Positions 50,980 to 61,000 are shown, counted from the stretch's first letter. The stretch: 64,000 nucleotides of DNA from Mycobacterium sp. IDR2000157661 (GCF_022317005.1 NZ_CP081006.1:4154001-4218000), one strand, 5' to 3'. Numbers and translations: made by a program. The notes: generated from the sequence alone by a model not told the origin.

Positions 50980-52203
50980 ATGGCAGTCACGTTGGCACCG
51001 AATCCGACCGCTACCCGCGCGCACGCCATAGGGTCGGCACACCGCAGTCTTGCGCTCGCCGAGCGCTTGACTCACGCCTTGGCGTCAGCTGACCAGTGGG
51101 TCGATCTCGCACCGGCACTCGCGGCACGGCCGACTGCAGACCAGGTAAGTGACCACGTCGAGATGGTCGTCGGTGCGCTCCTTCGTGAGATCCAAGCTCG
51201 CAAGAACCTCCCCGACGCCGCGCTTGCGCCCCTCTACGAAGCGGTCATCGAATTGCAGCGATGCGGAAGCGAAATCGCGCAGCAGCGCGCCGACGACCGC
51301 ATCCGCATCCTCAGCGCGGCGCGGGGCGCTGACGCCTACCTCGGCTCTGATCTCGACGTGTCGACGTTGTTGGAGCGGTCTGCGGCGGCTGCCTGTCGTG
51401 CCTGTGACCTCGACCGTGCCATGATTTTCATGCTGCGCGACGGCCACCTGCACGCCGCTGCAACCTATTTCGCAGGCCACGACGACTGGGCGGCCGACTG
51501 TCACGCCCATGCGGTGCAGACACCCATCGACTTGAGCGCAGGGCGCCTGGAGACGGAGATGATCCGCCGACAGCTGCCTGCGCTGATGACCGACACCATG
51601 AACGACCCGCAGGCTTTCGCACCGATCGTGCAGAGGATCCAGACCCAGAGCTATGTGGCGGTTCCGATCGTCGTCGACGGGGCGGTGGTGGGAAGCCTGC
51701 ACCTGGACGCCTACTACCGCCAGCGCGACGTCGATTCGGTCGATCGTGATGCGGCGGCGGTGTTCGCCCGATCAATCGGCCATGCACTGGAGCGTGCGCT
51801 GGCGGCCGAGCAGTTGGCGGCGCAGCGCGCAGCGCTATGCGATTTGGTGCGGCAAACCGACACCAGTCTGCGATTGCTCCGGGGTGGCCAGTCCGCCAGA
51901 CCGCCGTTGCGCCACGGTCTGCCGCATCCTCAACCGGCGCCTCACCTGGCTCCCGCCCGGGAGGTTGCGCCGGCGCGGGCGATGACATCGGCCGCTGCAG
52001 GCGCCCCGGCGAGCCTGACACGGCGGGAAATCGAGGTGCTGCGGCTGATGTCGACCGGGGCGACGAATGCAGAGATCGCGGCTCGATTCATCGTCGCCGA
52101 AGGCACGGTGAAGACTCATGTGAAACGCATCCTGCGGAAACTCAACGTCACCAATCGCGGTCAAGCTGTGGCGATCTACGCCGGCTTGGCCGCGCCGCGC
52201 TGA
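50980..52203 (+). CDS. GAF-LuxR transcriptional regulator
   Basis: 407 residues, GGAGG just upstream of the ATG. An N-terminal helical region, a GAF-like domain at about 125-285 (DVSTLLERSAAAACRACDLD, QSYVAVPIVVDGAVVGSLHL), a variable linker, and a C-terminal LuxR HTH (LTRREIEVLRLMSTGATNAE, VAEGTVKTHVKRILRKLNV). GAF-LuxR regulators often control catabolic or redox genes in actinobacteria, with the GAF domain sensing a small molecule. Identical motifs in front of this gene and the next suggest it controls both. No kinase or receiver domain is present. Confidence 0.88.
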   Translation: MAVTLAPNPTATRAHAIGSAHRSLALAERLTHALASADQWVDLAPALAARPTADQVSDHVEMVVGALLREIQARKNLPDAALAPLYEAVIELQRCGSEIAQQRADDRIRILSAARGADAYLGSDLDVSTLLERSAAAACRACDLDRAMIFMLRDGHLHAAATYFAGHDDWAADCHAHAVQTPIDLSAGRLETEMIRRQLPALMTDTMNDPQAFAPIVQRIQTQSYVAVPIVVDGAVVGSLHLDAYYRQRDVDSVDRDAAAVFARSIGHALERALAAEQLAAQRAALCDLVRQTDTSLRLLRGGQSARPPLRHGLPHPQPAPHLAPAREVAPARAMTSAAAGAPASLTRREIEVLRLMSTGATNAEIAARFIVAEGTVKTHVKRILRKLNVTNRGQAVAIYAGLAAPR

Positions 52204-52207
52204 CCCC

Positions 52208-52226
52208 ACCGGTCGTACCCCTGTCG
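52208..52226 (-). promoter_or_regulatory. 19-bp operator-like motif, copy 2
   Basis: On the minus strand CGACAGGGGTACGACCGGT, 17 of 19 identical to copy 1 at 50905-50923. It lies 5 bases after the regulator stop and about 110 bases before the oxidoreductase start, in inverted orientation relative to copy 1. An in-phase outer dyad (CCACCG...CGGTGG) surrounds it. Confidence 0.6.
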
Positions 52227-52338
52227 GTGGATCCTCGTATCACCTTCGGGCTCCTTCGGCGCTTGTTGGGAGACCTTGAACGCCATCACGGGTGAGCATG
52301 GAGCTCCGATGACACATCGACAGTCGAAGGGGAACCCA

Positions 52339-53631
52339 ATGTCGCTCATCGATCAGAGTGCGGAGCCGAGGACCGACCGCCGTAACAGGCACGTCGAGCA
52401 ACTCGTCGATCGTTTCGTCGACCGGCGCAGCGGCGCGTCGAGTGCATATGACTCGGTGGTGATCGCCGGCAACGGAATCGGAGCGCAAGTGTTCGCTGCG
52501 CAGCTGGTGCACCACCCGCGCTTCGCGGGCAACGTGACCATTGTGGCACCGGAACTGGTGGAGAGTCGCCGCTTGATCAACGGCGTGAGCCTTCGTGGGC
52601 TGGCCGCCGACGTCATCGGCGAAGCCCTGGGCGTCAGCCATGAACGGCTGTTGCGGGACGTCGCCGGCCCGGGTCCGCTGCCCGTTGCCAACCGGCAGAC
52701 CGCTTCGATGGCGTACCAGAAGGACGACGGCTGGCATTTCACCCGGCGCGGAGCCTGGCAGGGTGGCAAGCGGGGCGGACCGCGGCCAGTCGTCTACGGA
52801 GTCCGCAACTCCCGCCTGATCGGCGGCATTCGCGAGATTCTCGACAAGGATGCGATCGGCTTCCGCGCCGAGAAGGTGGAGTCGGCCGAGCATCTGCGCA
52901 GCCTCGCCACGGGCAACAATCCACTGCTCGTCAACGCCACTACCAACCCACGACTGCTCAACGCCGAAACGGAGAAGCCCGCGAAGAAGGTGCTGGCGGT
53001 GCAGGTGCCCTTCATCGCACCGCCGGCGGGACCACTCGCGCCGACTGAGCCCGGCACCGCCTTCGCGCCGTTGATCCGCCGCGACGGTGCCATCGACGTC
53101 GGATACTTCACGCCGTTCCGTGACCCCCTTTCGCCGCGCTCCAGCTGGTATGGGATTTTCGCCCGCGTCGTCGACGCCGATTCCGGCTTCGACAGCGACC
53201 AAGAGTTCGGGGTCATGATCGACGAGCTCTACGGCGTGGGTGCGGCGATGGGCTTTGTGCCTGACGACCCGGACGAAACGCTCGCTCGCGCGCTGGTACC
53301 GGCAGCGCCTTGGTCGACCATCGCGCCGTCGCGACCCGGCATGCTTGATCTGAAGCGCATGTACTCCGGCGGTGCGCCCTGTTTCTACGCCGACGGTATG
53401 GTCTCGTCGGCGATCGGCGGTATCATCGGCGCCGAAGCCGTTGTGCATGGCCAGGATCCCGACAGAGCCATTCGACGCGCACTTCGTGTCGTGCGCAGGC
53501 ACAATTTCCTGTGGTGGATCGAGACAACGCAGATCGCGCCCCTCGCAGACTTTCTCATGCGAATCAACGTCAGAACTGCCATGGCGTATCCGCATTCGGT
53601 CGGCATCAATCTATGGCGCTCCGCCGCATAG
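52339..53631 (+). CDS. FAD-dependent oxidoreductase/monooxygenase of unknown substrate
   Basis: 430 residues from the ATG at 52339 (AAGGGGA upstream; an ATG at 52309 is possible). A dinucleotide-binding motif VIAGNGIGAQVFAAQL lies about 32 residues in, and a C-terminal flavin-binding segment YADGMVSSAIGGIIGAEAVV resembles the GD...G..A helix of GR2-family flavoproteins, but is divergent. I do not recognise the precise family. The adjacent flavin reductase gene, 9 bases on, argues for a two-component FADH2-dependent monooxygenase. Confidence 0.7.
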   Translation: MSLIDQSAEPRTDRRNRHVEQLVDRFVDRRSGASSAYDSVVIAGNGIGAQVFAAQLVHHPRFAGNVTIVAPELVESRRLINGVSLRGLAADVIGEALGVSHERLLRDVAGPGPLPVANRQTASMAYQKDDGWHFTRRGAWQGGKRGGPRPVVYGVRNSRLIGGIREILDKDAIGFRAEKVESAEHLRSLATGNNPLLVNATTNPRLLNAETEKPAKKVLAVQVPFIAPPAGPLAPTEPGTAFAPLIRRDGAIDVGYFTPFRDPLSPRSSWYGIFARVVDADSGFDSDQEFGVMIDELYGVGAAMGFVPDDPDETLARALVPAAPWSTIAPSRPGMLDLKRMYSGGAPCFYADGMVSSAIGGIIGAEAVVHGQDPDRAIRRALRVVRRHNFLWWIETTQIAPLADFLMRINVRTAMAYPHSVGINLWRSAA

Positions 53632-53640
53632 GAAACCGCG

Positions 53641-54129
53641 ATGATCGGGCACGATGAATTCCGTTCAGCGATGCGTTGTCTCGCCGCAGGCGTGACCATC
53701 ATCAGCACAAGCGGCAGCGAGGGACCGCTTGGCATCACCGCCACCGCAGTGACGTCATTGACACCCGACCCGGCGAGTGTGCTGTGCTGCGTCAACAAGA
53801 ACCTCAGTGTCAGCAACGCCATCCGAGAAAGCCGCCGCTTCGGCTTGAATGTCCTTCGGGTCGAACACCGCGGTCTGGCCGCGCGGTTCGCCGGCATGGG
53901 TGGAATACGGGGCACCGCGAAGTTCGGCGAAGGGGCGTGGGTGCAGACGGCCAGTGGTGTTCCCGCCCTGGCCGACAGCCTGGTGTCGTTGGACTGCAGC
54001 CTGGATCGAGCCATCGAGGCGGGTACCCATCACATCTTGATCGGCCTCATCGCGGAGGTCCGGATCGGAGGGCGCGGCGATCCGCTGGTGTATTGCGATG
54101 GCACTTTCGCAAGTCTGCTCGCCGTCTGA
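53641..54129 (+). CDS. Flavin reductase (HpaC/StyB-like)
   Basis: 162 residues with the flavin reductase-like fold: FRSAMRCLAAGVTIISTSGS, GITATAVTSLTPDPASVLCC, then NKNLSVSNAIRESRRFGLNV and the C-terminal HHILIGLIAEVRIG ... GDPLVYCDGTF. It would use NAD(P)H to reduce free FAD or FMN for the preceding oxidoreductase. It ends inside the start of the right-hand direct-repeat region (stop at 54127-54129). Confidence 0.93.
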   Translation: MIGHDEFRSAMRCLAAGVTIISTSGSEGPLGITATAVTSLTPDPASVLCCVNKNLSVSNAIRESRRFGLNVLRVEHRGLAARFAGMGGIRGTAKFGEGAWVQTASGVPALADSLVSLDCSLDRAIEAGTHHILIGLIAEVRIGGRGDPLVYCDGTFASLLAV

Positions 54130-54157
54130 CGCTGACACCGACGTTGACGCCGACGCC

Positions 54158-55090
54158 CTAGCCGCGGGCCGGGAAGTACTTGACGATGCCTTCCTGCACC
54201 ACCGTTGCGATCAGCCGGCCCGATCGGTCGAAATAATGTCCGGTGCCCAGCCCGCGTGAATCCGCGGCCACCGGCGACGACGTCGAGTACAGCAGCCAGT
54301 CGTCGAATTTCACCGGCCGGTGAAACCATACCGAGTGGTTGGTGGTGACGGCGAAGAGCCTGTCGAAACCCCACGACAGACCGTGGGTGGTGATGATGGA
54401 ATCCAGCACGGTGGTGTCCGAGGAGTACACCAGTGCCGCGGCGTGCAGCACGGGGTCGTCGGGCATTTCGCCGAGGCCCTTCATCCACACCCGGTTGTGC
54501 GTCAGGGTCTCGCCCTTGCTGCGCATCACCCAGCTCGGGTCGTTGGTGTAGCGCCAGTCGATCGGCCTCAGCGCGTTCACGAAGTGCGGAACGACCTCCT
54601 CATAGCCGCGCAGCAGGTCGTCGACCGGTGGCACCGACAGGGGATCGGGCAGTTCGGGCGGATCGACGCCGTGTTCGAGGCTGCGGCCACCCGACAGGTA
54701 GGAGACCATCGCCGTGGCGAGCAGCGCACCGTCCTGCATCACGTCGACGCGGCGGTTGGCGAACCGGCGTTCGTCGCGCAGGCGCACGATGTGGAATTCG
54801 AGGTCCTTATCAGGGTCGCCGCCCGCGATGAAGTGCGCCGACAGTGCGCTCGGCGGAGCGGGGTGTCGCAGGCTGCGGCTGGCCGCCACGAAGGCCTGGG
54901 CCAGCATCTGGCCGCCGAACGTGCGCACCGGGTTCTTGCTGGGGTGCGCGCCGATGTAAGTGTCGTCGTCGGTCTGGCTCAGGTCGAGTATCGCGAGCAG
55001 CTCGTCGAAGTCTCGATTTGATTCTCTTCGCGCAAGCGGCTCATCGGTGTTTGATGCTCTTCGCGCAAGCGGCTCATCGGCGGTTGACAC
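54158..55090 (-). CDS. tesB: Acyl-CoA thioesterase II
   Basis: 310 residues, GTG at 55090. Double hotdog fold: first half NPVRTFGGQMLAQAFVAASR, HFIAGGDPDKDLEFHIVRLR; second half LVYSSDTTVLDS, HSVWFHRPVKFDDWLLYST. The TesB catalytic Asp (SSDTTVLDS), Thr and Gln are present. It hydrolyses acyl-CoA to free acid and CoA. The N-terminus carries an 11-residue tandem duplication (DEPLARRASNT / DEPLARRESNR), an oddity. 19 bases after pyk on the same strand, matching Rv1618 beside Rv1617. Confidence 0.95.
   Translation of the reverse strand: MSTADEPLARRASNTDEPLARRESNRDFDELLAILDLSQTDDDTYIGAHPSKNPVRTFGGQMLAQAFVAASRSLRHPAPPSALSAHFIAGGDPDKDLEFHIVRLRDERRFANRRVDVMQDGALLATAMVSYLSGGRSLEHGVDPPELPDPLSVPPVDDLLRGYEEVVPHFVNALRPIDWRYTNDPSWVMRSKGETLTHNRVWMKGLGEMPDDPVLHAAALVYSSDTTVLDSIITTHGLSWGFDRLFAVTTNHSVWFHRPVKFDDWLLYSTSSPVAADSRGLGTGHYFDRSGRLIATVVQEGIVKYFPARG
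55024..55080. repeat. 33-bp tandem duplication in tesB
   Basis: A 24-base block (CTCTTCGCGCAAGCGGCTCA..., ending CATCGG) occurs at 55024-55047 and again at 55057-55080, period 33. It encodes the doubled DEPLARR segment at the TesB N-terminus. Confidence 0.85.
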
Positions 55091-55109
55091 ACAACCTCCT
55101 GCTCGGGTG

Positions 55110-56528
55110 TCAGACGTCGTCCTCGCCGATCCGGTGCACATGGATCAGATTCGTGGAGCCTACTGTCCCCGGCGGAATGCCTGCGATGACGACCACCAGG
55201 TCGCCGCGTTTGTACCGGCCCAGCTCGAGCAGTGACTTGTCCACCTGGCGGATCATCCCGTCCGTGGTCTGGATGTGCGGCACGATGAACGTCTCGGTGC
55301 CCCAGCTCAGCGCCAACTGGCTACGCACCTCCGGCAGCGAGGTGAATGCGAGCAGCGGCAGCGGCGTGTGCAGTCGTGCCAGCCGGCGCACGGTGTCCCC
55401 GGACTGCGTGTAGGCCACGAGCGCCTTGGCGTCAAGTCGCTCGCCGATATCGCGCGCCGCGTATGAGATGACGCCGCGCTTGGTGCGCGGCACATGCGTC
55501 AACGGCGGCGCGGCCACCGAGTTCTCCTCGACGGCGGCGATGATGCGCGCCATGGTCTTGACCGCTTCGAGCGGGTACTTGCCGACCGATGTCTCACCGG
55601 ACAGCATCACCGCGTCCGCGCCGTCGAGCACCGCGTTGGCGACGTCGGACGCTTCGGCCCGGGTGGGCCGCGAGCTGTCGATCATCGATTCCAGCATCTG
55701 GGTGGCGACGATGACGGGTTTGGCGTTCTCCCTTGCCATTTGGATGGCCCGCTTTTGCACGAGCGGGACCTCTTCGAGTGCCAGCTCGACGCCGAGGTCA
55801 CCACGGGCAACCATGATGGCGTCGAATGCCAGCACGATGGCTTCGAGATTGTCGATCGCCTCGGGCTTCTCGAGCTTCGCGATGACCGGCACGCGCCTGC
55901 CGACGCGGTCCATCACCTCGTGCACCAGTTCGATGTCGGCCGGGGATCGGACGAACGACAGCGCGACCAGGTCGATGCCGAGCCGCAGCGCGAACTCCAG
56001 GTCCTCGATGTCCTTCTCTGACAGTGCGGGCGCCGAGACGTTCATGCCGGGCAGCGACATGCCCTTGTTGTTGCTGACCTCACCGCCTTCGGTGACCTTG
56101 CACACCACGTCGTTGCCGTCGATCTCCTCGACGACCAGCCCGACGTTTCCGTCGTCAACCAGCACGCGGTTGCCCGCGGAGGCGTCCTGTGCCAGCCGCT
56201 TGTATGTGGTGGACACCCGGTCGTGGCTGCCCTCGCAGTCGTCGACGGTGATCCGAACCGTCTCGCCTGCGGACCACTCTGTGCGTCCGTCGGCGAACCG
56301 GCCGAGCCGGATCTTGGGCCCCTGCAGGTCGGCGAGGATGCCGACGGCGCGGCCGGTGGCATCCGAAGCGGCGCGGACCCGCTTGTAGTTGGCGTCGTGG
56401 TCGGGGTAATCGCCGTGGCTGAAGTTGAGCCTGGCGACGTTCATTCCGGCCTCGACCAGCGCACGGACGGCGTCGTCGGACGCGGTGGCCGGTCCCAGGG
56501 TGCAGACGATCTTTCCGCGTCTATTCAC
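55110..56528 (-). CDS. pyk: Pyruvate kinase
   Basis: 472 residues. RRGKIVCTLGPA, the K+/PEP region LNFSHGDY, LADLQGPKIRLG, the catalytic Lys in VIAKLEKPEA, the Mg2+ segment MVARGDLGVELALEEVP, and a C-terminal regulatory domain (ALVAYTQSGDTVRRLA). Catalyses phosphoenolpyruvate plus ADP to pyruvate plus ATP. Orthologue of Rv1617 (pykA). Follows gltD by 27 bases, so it may belong to a gltB-gltD-pyk-tesB transcript. Confidence 0.98.
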   Translation of the reverse strand: MNRRGKIVCTLGPATASDDAVRALVEAGMNVARLNFSHGDYPDHDANYKRVRAASDATGRAVGILADLQGPKIRLGRFADGRTEWSAGETVRITVDDCEGSHDRVSTTYKRLAQDASAGNRVLVDDGNVGLVVEEIDGNDVVCKVTEGGEVSNNKGMSLPGMNVSAPALSEKDIEDLEFALRLGIDLVALSFVRSPADIELVHEVMDRVGRRVPVIAKLEKPEAIDNLEAIVLAFDAIMVARGDLGVELALEEVPLVQKRAIQMARENAKPVIVATQMLESMIDSSRPTRAEASDVANAVLDGADAVMLSGETSVGKYPLEAVKTMARIIAAVEENSVAAPPLTHVPRTKRGVISYAARDIGERLDAKALVAYTQSGDTVRRLARLHTPLPLLAFTSLPEVRSQLALSWGTETFIVPHIQTTDGMIRQVDKSLLELGRYKRGDLVVVIAGIPPGTVGSTNLIHVHRIGEDDV

Positions 56529-56555
56529 GACAGTTGAGCATAGTCGTTGATCGAT

Positions 56556-58073
56556 TCAGACGACGGCCAGCGGAAGGGCGCCCGGGATCACCGGAGCAGG
56601 CAGGTCGGACTCCCCCATCAGGTACGCGTCCACGGCGTGTGCGGCGCTGCGGCCCTCGGCGATCGCCCACACGATCAGCGACGCGCCGCGGTGGGCATCC
56701 CCGCAGACGAACACGCCGGGCGCATCGGTCTGCCAGTCGGAACCGCACGGCAGGGCGCCGCGCCGGTTCAGCGTGAGCCCCAGCGCGTCGAGCAGCGGCA
56801 GGCGCTCCACGCCGTCGAATCCGATGGCCAGCAGGGCCAGGTCACAGCGGATCTCGATCGGGTCTCCCACCGGGGTGATGACGCGCCCGCCGGCAGGGTT
56901 TTCCGCGTCACGCTCGACCTTCACCTCTGCGATCTCGATGGCCCGCAGGTCGCCGTGGTCGTCGCCGAGGAAACGTTGCACCGCCACCTGATAGCGGCGG
57001 TCGCCGCCCTCGGCATGGGCGGGTGACAGGCGAGTTCGCAGGACGATCGGCCACGTCGGCCACGGCGAGCGCGCGTTGTCACGCACCACGGGCGGTTCGG
57101 GGTTGTAGTCGAGTTGGGTCACCGACGTGGCGCCCTGGCGGTGTGCGGTGCCAAGGCAGTCCGCACCGGTGTCACCGCCGCCGATGATCACGACATGCTT
57201 GCCTTCGGCGCTGACGGGGCTTGGCCCGTCACCCTCGCACTCCTTGTTGGCGGGCACGAGGTAGTCCATCGCCAGGTGAACGCCGTTGAGGCCGCGTCCC
57301 TCGACGTCGTTGTCGCGGGCATGCAACGCGCCGACGGCCAGTACGACCGCGTCGTGCTGTGCCCGCAACTGCTCGACGGTCAGGTCGACGCCGACCTCGC
57401 ACTCGGTGACGAACCTCGTGCCCTCTGCCCGCATCTGGGCCAACCGCTGCTCGAGCCTGACCTTCTCGAGCTTGTACTCCGGGATGCCGTAGCGCATCAA
57501 CCCCCCGATGCGATCGTCGCGCTCATAGACCGTGACCCCATGGCCGGCGCGCGTGAGTTGCTGTGCTGCAGCCAGTCCGGCCGGACCGGAGCCGACGACC
57601 GCCACGCTCCTGCCGGTGGCGATGGCCGCGGGCTGCGGTTCGACGATGCCGTCCAGCCACGCCTGGTCGGCGATCGTCTGCTCGATGCGTTTGATGGTGA
57701 CGCTGCCGCCGGTCTGCTCCTCGGAGATGGACAGCACGCAGGCGGTCTCACACGGCGCCGGACAGAGCCTGCCGGTGAACTCCGGGAAGTTGTTGGTCGC
57801 ATGCAGGCGATCGCTGGCCGCATCCCACCGGCCGCGGCGCACCAGGTCGTTCCACTCGGGAATCAGATTGCCGAGCGGGCAGCCCGCTGTTCCGGAGTGG
57901 CAGAACGGGATTCCGCAGTCCATGCAGCGACGGGCCTGCTGGGACACTTCACCGGCGCGCTGATGGGGATCCTGTTGCTCGTAGACCTCGTGCCAATCGC
58001 CGACGCGTTCATCGATGGACCGCTTGGGCGCGTCGACCTTCGGAACCTTGAGAAAACCGGTGTGGTCAGCCAC
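56556..58073 (-). CDS. gltD: Glutamate synthase small subunit
   Basis: 505 residues from the GTG at 58073, overlapping gltB by 8 bases. Two N-terminal 4Fe-4S motifs (CMDCGIPFC...GCPLGN, then CPAPCETAC), FAD site VVGSGPAGLAAAQQL, NADPH site IIGGGDTGADC. It passes electrons from NADPH to GltB. In M. tuberculosis gltBD lies elsewhere (Rv3859c-Rv3858c); next to pyk is the arrangement I recall from M. smegmatis. Confidence 0.98.
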   Translation of the reverse strand: MADHTGFLKVPKVDAPKRSIDERVGDWHEVYEQQDPHQRAGEVSQQARRCMDCGIPFCHSGTAGCPLGNLIPEWNDLVRRGRWDAASDRLHATNNFPEFTGRLCPAPCETACVLSISEEQTGGSVTIKRIEQTIADQAWLDGIVEPQPAAIATGRSVAVVGSGPAGLAAAQQLTRAGHGVTVYERDDRIGGLMRYGIPEYKLEKVRLEQRLAQMRAEGTRFVTECEVGVDLTVEQLRAQHDAVVLAVGALHARDNDVEGRGLNGVHLAMDYLVPANKECEGDGPSPVSAEGKHVVIIGGGDTGADCLGTAHRQGATSVTQLDYNPEPPVVRDNARSPWPTWPIVLRTRLSPAHAEGGDRRYQVAVQRFLGDDHGDLRAIEIAEVKVERDAENPAGGRVITPVGDPIEIRCDLALLAIGFDGVERLPLLDALGLTLNRRGALPCGSDWQTDAPGVFVCGDAHRGASLIVWAIAEGRSAAHAVDAYLMGESDLPAPVIPGALPLAVV

Positions 58074-61000
58074 GGCTGGCCTCCATGATCGCGGTGTCGA
58101 CGTCTCGGCCCTCACGCTTGGCCGACAGCGTCGCTTCCAGGACGCGCCGATAGTCGCGAGGCATCACCTTGGTGAATTGGGCGCTGCGCCGCGGCCAGTC
58201 CGCAAGGACGGAGGCCGCCAGGCTGCTGCGGGTGTATTGCGCATGCCTGGTGACGACGTCGCGCAGCCAGGTCAGATCCTCGGGGTCGAGGCGCTGCAAG
58301 TCGACCATCTCGGTGTTGACCCGCTCGGGATCGAGGCCGAGCACGAAGGCGATGCCACCGGACATGCCGGCGGCCATGTTGCGGCCGATCCTTCCCAGCA
58401 CCACCACCCGTCCGCCGGTCATGTATTCGCAGGCGTGGTCGCCGACGCCTTCGACGACGGTCAGCGCGCCGGAGTTGCGCGCGGCGAACCGTTCTCCGAC
58501 GCGCCCCCGCAGATAGACTTCGCCCGAGGTCGCCCCGAAGAGCAGCGTGTTGCCGGCGATCACGTTGTCTTCCGGCAGGAACAACACGTCGTCGGGCGGC
58601 CGGACGATGATCCGACCACCTGAAAGGCCCTTGCCCACATAATCGTTCGCATCACCGACGAGTTCGAGGGTGATGCCGGGCGGCAGAAATGCGCCGATGG
58701 ACTGGCCCGCCGAGCCGGTGAGCGTGACGTGGACGGTGCCGTCGGGCAGTCCCTGCGCCCCGTAGCGCCGGGTGACCTCGGCGCCCAGCAGCGTGCCGAC
58801 CGTGCGGTTGACATTGCGCACCGGCAGATCCAGCCGTACCGGGTGCGCGTCTTCGAGCGCGCCCTCTGCGAGTTGGATCAAGGTCTGGTCGAGCGCCTGA
58901 TCGAGCGCGTGGTACTGGTCGCGCACCTTGCGCCTCGGTGTCGGCTCACCGGTGTGGCCGTCGGGTTGAACGGTGAAGATCGGCGACAGGTCGAGCCCCT
59001 GCGATTTCCAGTGCGCGACGCCCCGGTCGGTGTCGAGCAGCTCGGCATGACCGACGGCCTCGTCGATGCTGCGGAACCCCAGTTCGGCGAGCCGGCGGCG
59101 GATGTCCTCGGCGACGAAGCGGAAGTAGTTCTCGATGAACTGCGGCTTGCCAGTGAATCGTTTGCGCAACTCCGGATTCTGGGTGGCCACGCCGACCGGG
59201 CAGGTGTCGAGGTGGCACACCCGCATCATGATGCAGCCCGACACCACAAGCGGTGCCGTCGCGAAGCCGAACTCCTCGGCGCCCAGTAAGGCGGCCACGA
59301 TGACGTCGCGGGCAGTGCGCATGCCGCCGTCGCACTGCACGGTGATGCGATCGCGTAATCCGTTGAGCATCAGGGTCTGCTGAGTGTCGGCCAAGCCGAT
59401 CTCCCAGGGCACGCCTGCGTGCTTGAGGCTGGTCAGCGGCGCCGCGCCGGTACCGCCGTCGTAGCCGGAGATGAGCACGACGTCGGCATGCGCCTTCGAC
59501 ACCCCGGCGGCCACGGTTCCGACGCCGACGCTGCTGACCAGCTTGACGTGGATGCGCGCCCGGTCATTGGCGTTCTTGAGGTCATGGATCAGCTGGGCGA
59601 GGTCCTCGATGGAGTAGATGTCGTGGTGCGGCGGCGGTGAGATGAGCCCCACGCCGGGTGTCGAGTGCCTCGTCTTGGCGATGTTGGGGTACACCTTGAA
59701 TCCCGGAAGCTGACCGCCCTCACCGGGTTTGGCGCCTTGAGCCATCTTGATCTGGATGTCGGTGGCGTTCACCAGGTAGTCGCTGGTGACACCGAAGCGG
59801 CCGCTCGCGACCTGTTTGACGGCGCTGCGGCGCGTCGGGTCGTGGAGGCGATCGGTGTCCTCTCCCCCTTCACCGGAGTTGGACCGGCCGCCGAGCTTGT
59901 TCATGGCGATCGCCATGGTCTCGTGCGCTTCGGCGGAGATGGACCCGTAGCTCATCGCTCCGGTGTTGAATCTGGTGACAATCGACTCAACAGGCTCGAC
60001 TTCCTCGAGGGGAACCGGCGGCCTGGTCTTCTTGAAGTCGAACAGCCCGCGCAGCGTGCCGCCGTCGCGGGACAGCCGGTCGACCTCGTCGGAGTACTGT
60101 CGAAAGATGTCGTAACGGCCGGTGCGGGTCGAATGTTGTAGCAGGAAGACGACTTCGGGAGTGAATAGATGCAGTTCGCCTTCACGGCGGAATGCGTACT
60201 CACCGCCGACCTCGAGGCGCCGGTGCACTCGCTCGGTCGGATTGTCGGGATAGGCGCGGCGGTGACGTTGCCTGACCTCCTCGGCGATGACGTCGAGGCC
60301 GACGCCACCGAGTTGGGTGGGGGTGCCGGTGAAGTACTCGTCGACGACCTGCTTGTCGACGCCGACCGCCTCGAATGCCTGCGCGGCGGTGTATGAGGCG
60401 ACGGTGGAGATGCCCATCTTGCTCATCACCTTCATCACCCCCTTGCCCAGCGCCTTGCAGTAGTTGCGCACAGCGGCAGCGGGTTCGATTCCGGTGAGTT
60501 CGCCTTCCCGGATCAGGTCCTCGATGGTCTCGAAGGCCAGGTAGGGGTTGACCGCGGCGGCGCCGAAGCCGATGAGCATCGCGATGTGGTGCACCTCGCG
60601 GGCGTCGCCGCTCTCCACGACCAGCGCCACGGTGGTGCGCTCCTTGGTCCGCACCAGGTGGTGGTGCACGGCGGAGACGGCGAGCAGCGACGGGATGGGT
60701 GCACGCGTATGGTCGGAGTCACGGTCTGAGATCACCACCGTCCGTGCGCCTTTGGCGATGGATTCGCAGGCCTTGGCACGAAGATCCTCGAGTGCGTCGG
60801 CGAGACCCTCACCACCGCGTTCGACGTCGTAGAGGGCCTTGAGGACCGTGGTCCGCAGGCCGGGGTGCTCGCCGTCGCCGTTGATGTGCACGATCTTGCC
60901 GAGCTCGTCATTGTCGAGCACCGGCCAGCGCAGCACGATCTGACGGCAGGAGGCCGCCGTGGGCTCGAGCAGGTTCTGTTCGGGCCCCATGATGCGCGCC

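Larger units (their letters stand above)
50869..54161. other. Three-gene cassette bounded by a 17-bp direct repeat
   Basis: TGACGCCGACGCCCTAG occurs at 50869-50885, as the end of the DUF4190 gene, and at 54145-54161, where its last bases CTAG contain the stop codon of the convergent tesB. Just before each copy both sides also share TGACGCTGAC. Between lie a GAF-LuxR regulator, an FAD oxidoreductase and a flavin reductase. In M. tuberculosis Rv1619 and tesB1 are adjacent, so these genes look inserted. No recombinase or terminal inverted repeats are seen. Confidence 0.7.

Noticed and set aside
50886..54144. Transposon or IS as the vehicle of the cassette
   Set aside because: No transposase, no terminal inverted repeats and no typical short target duplication; only the 17-bp direct repeat of the gene end is seen.
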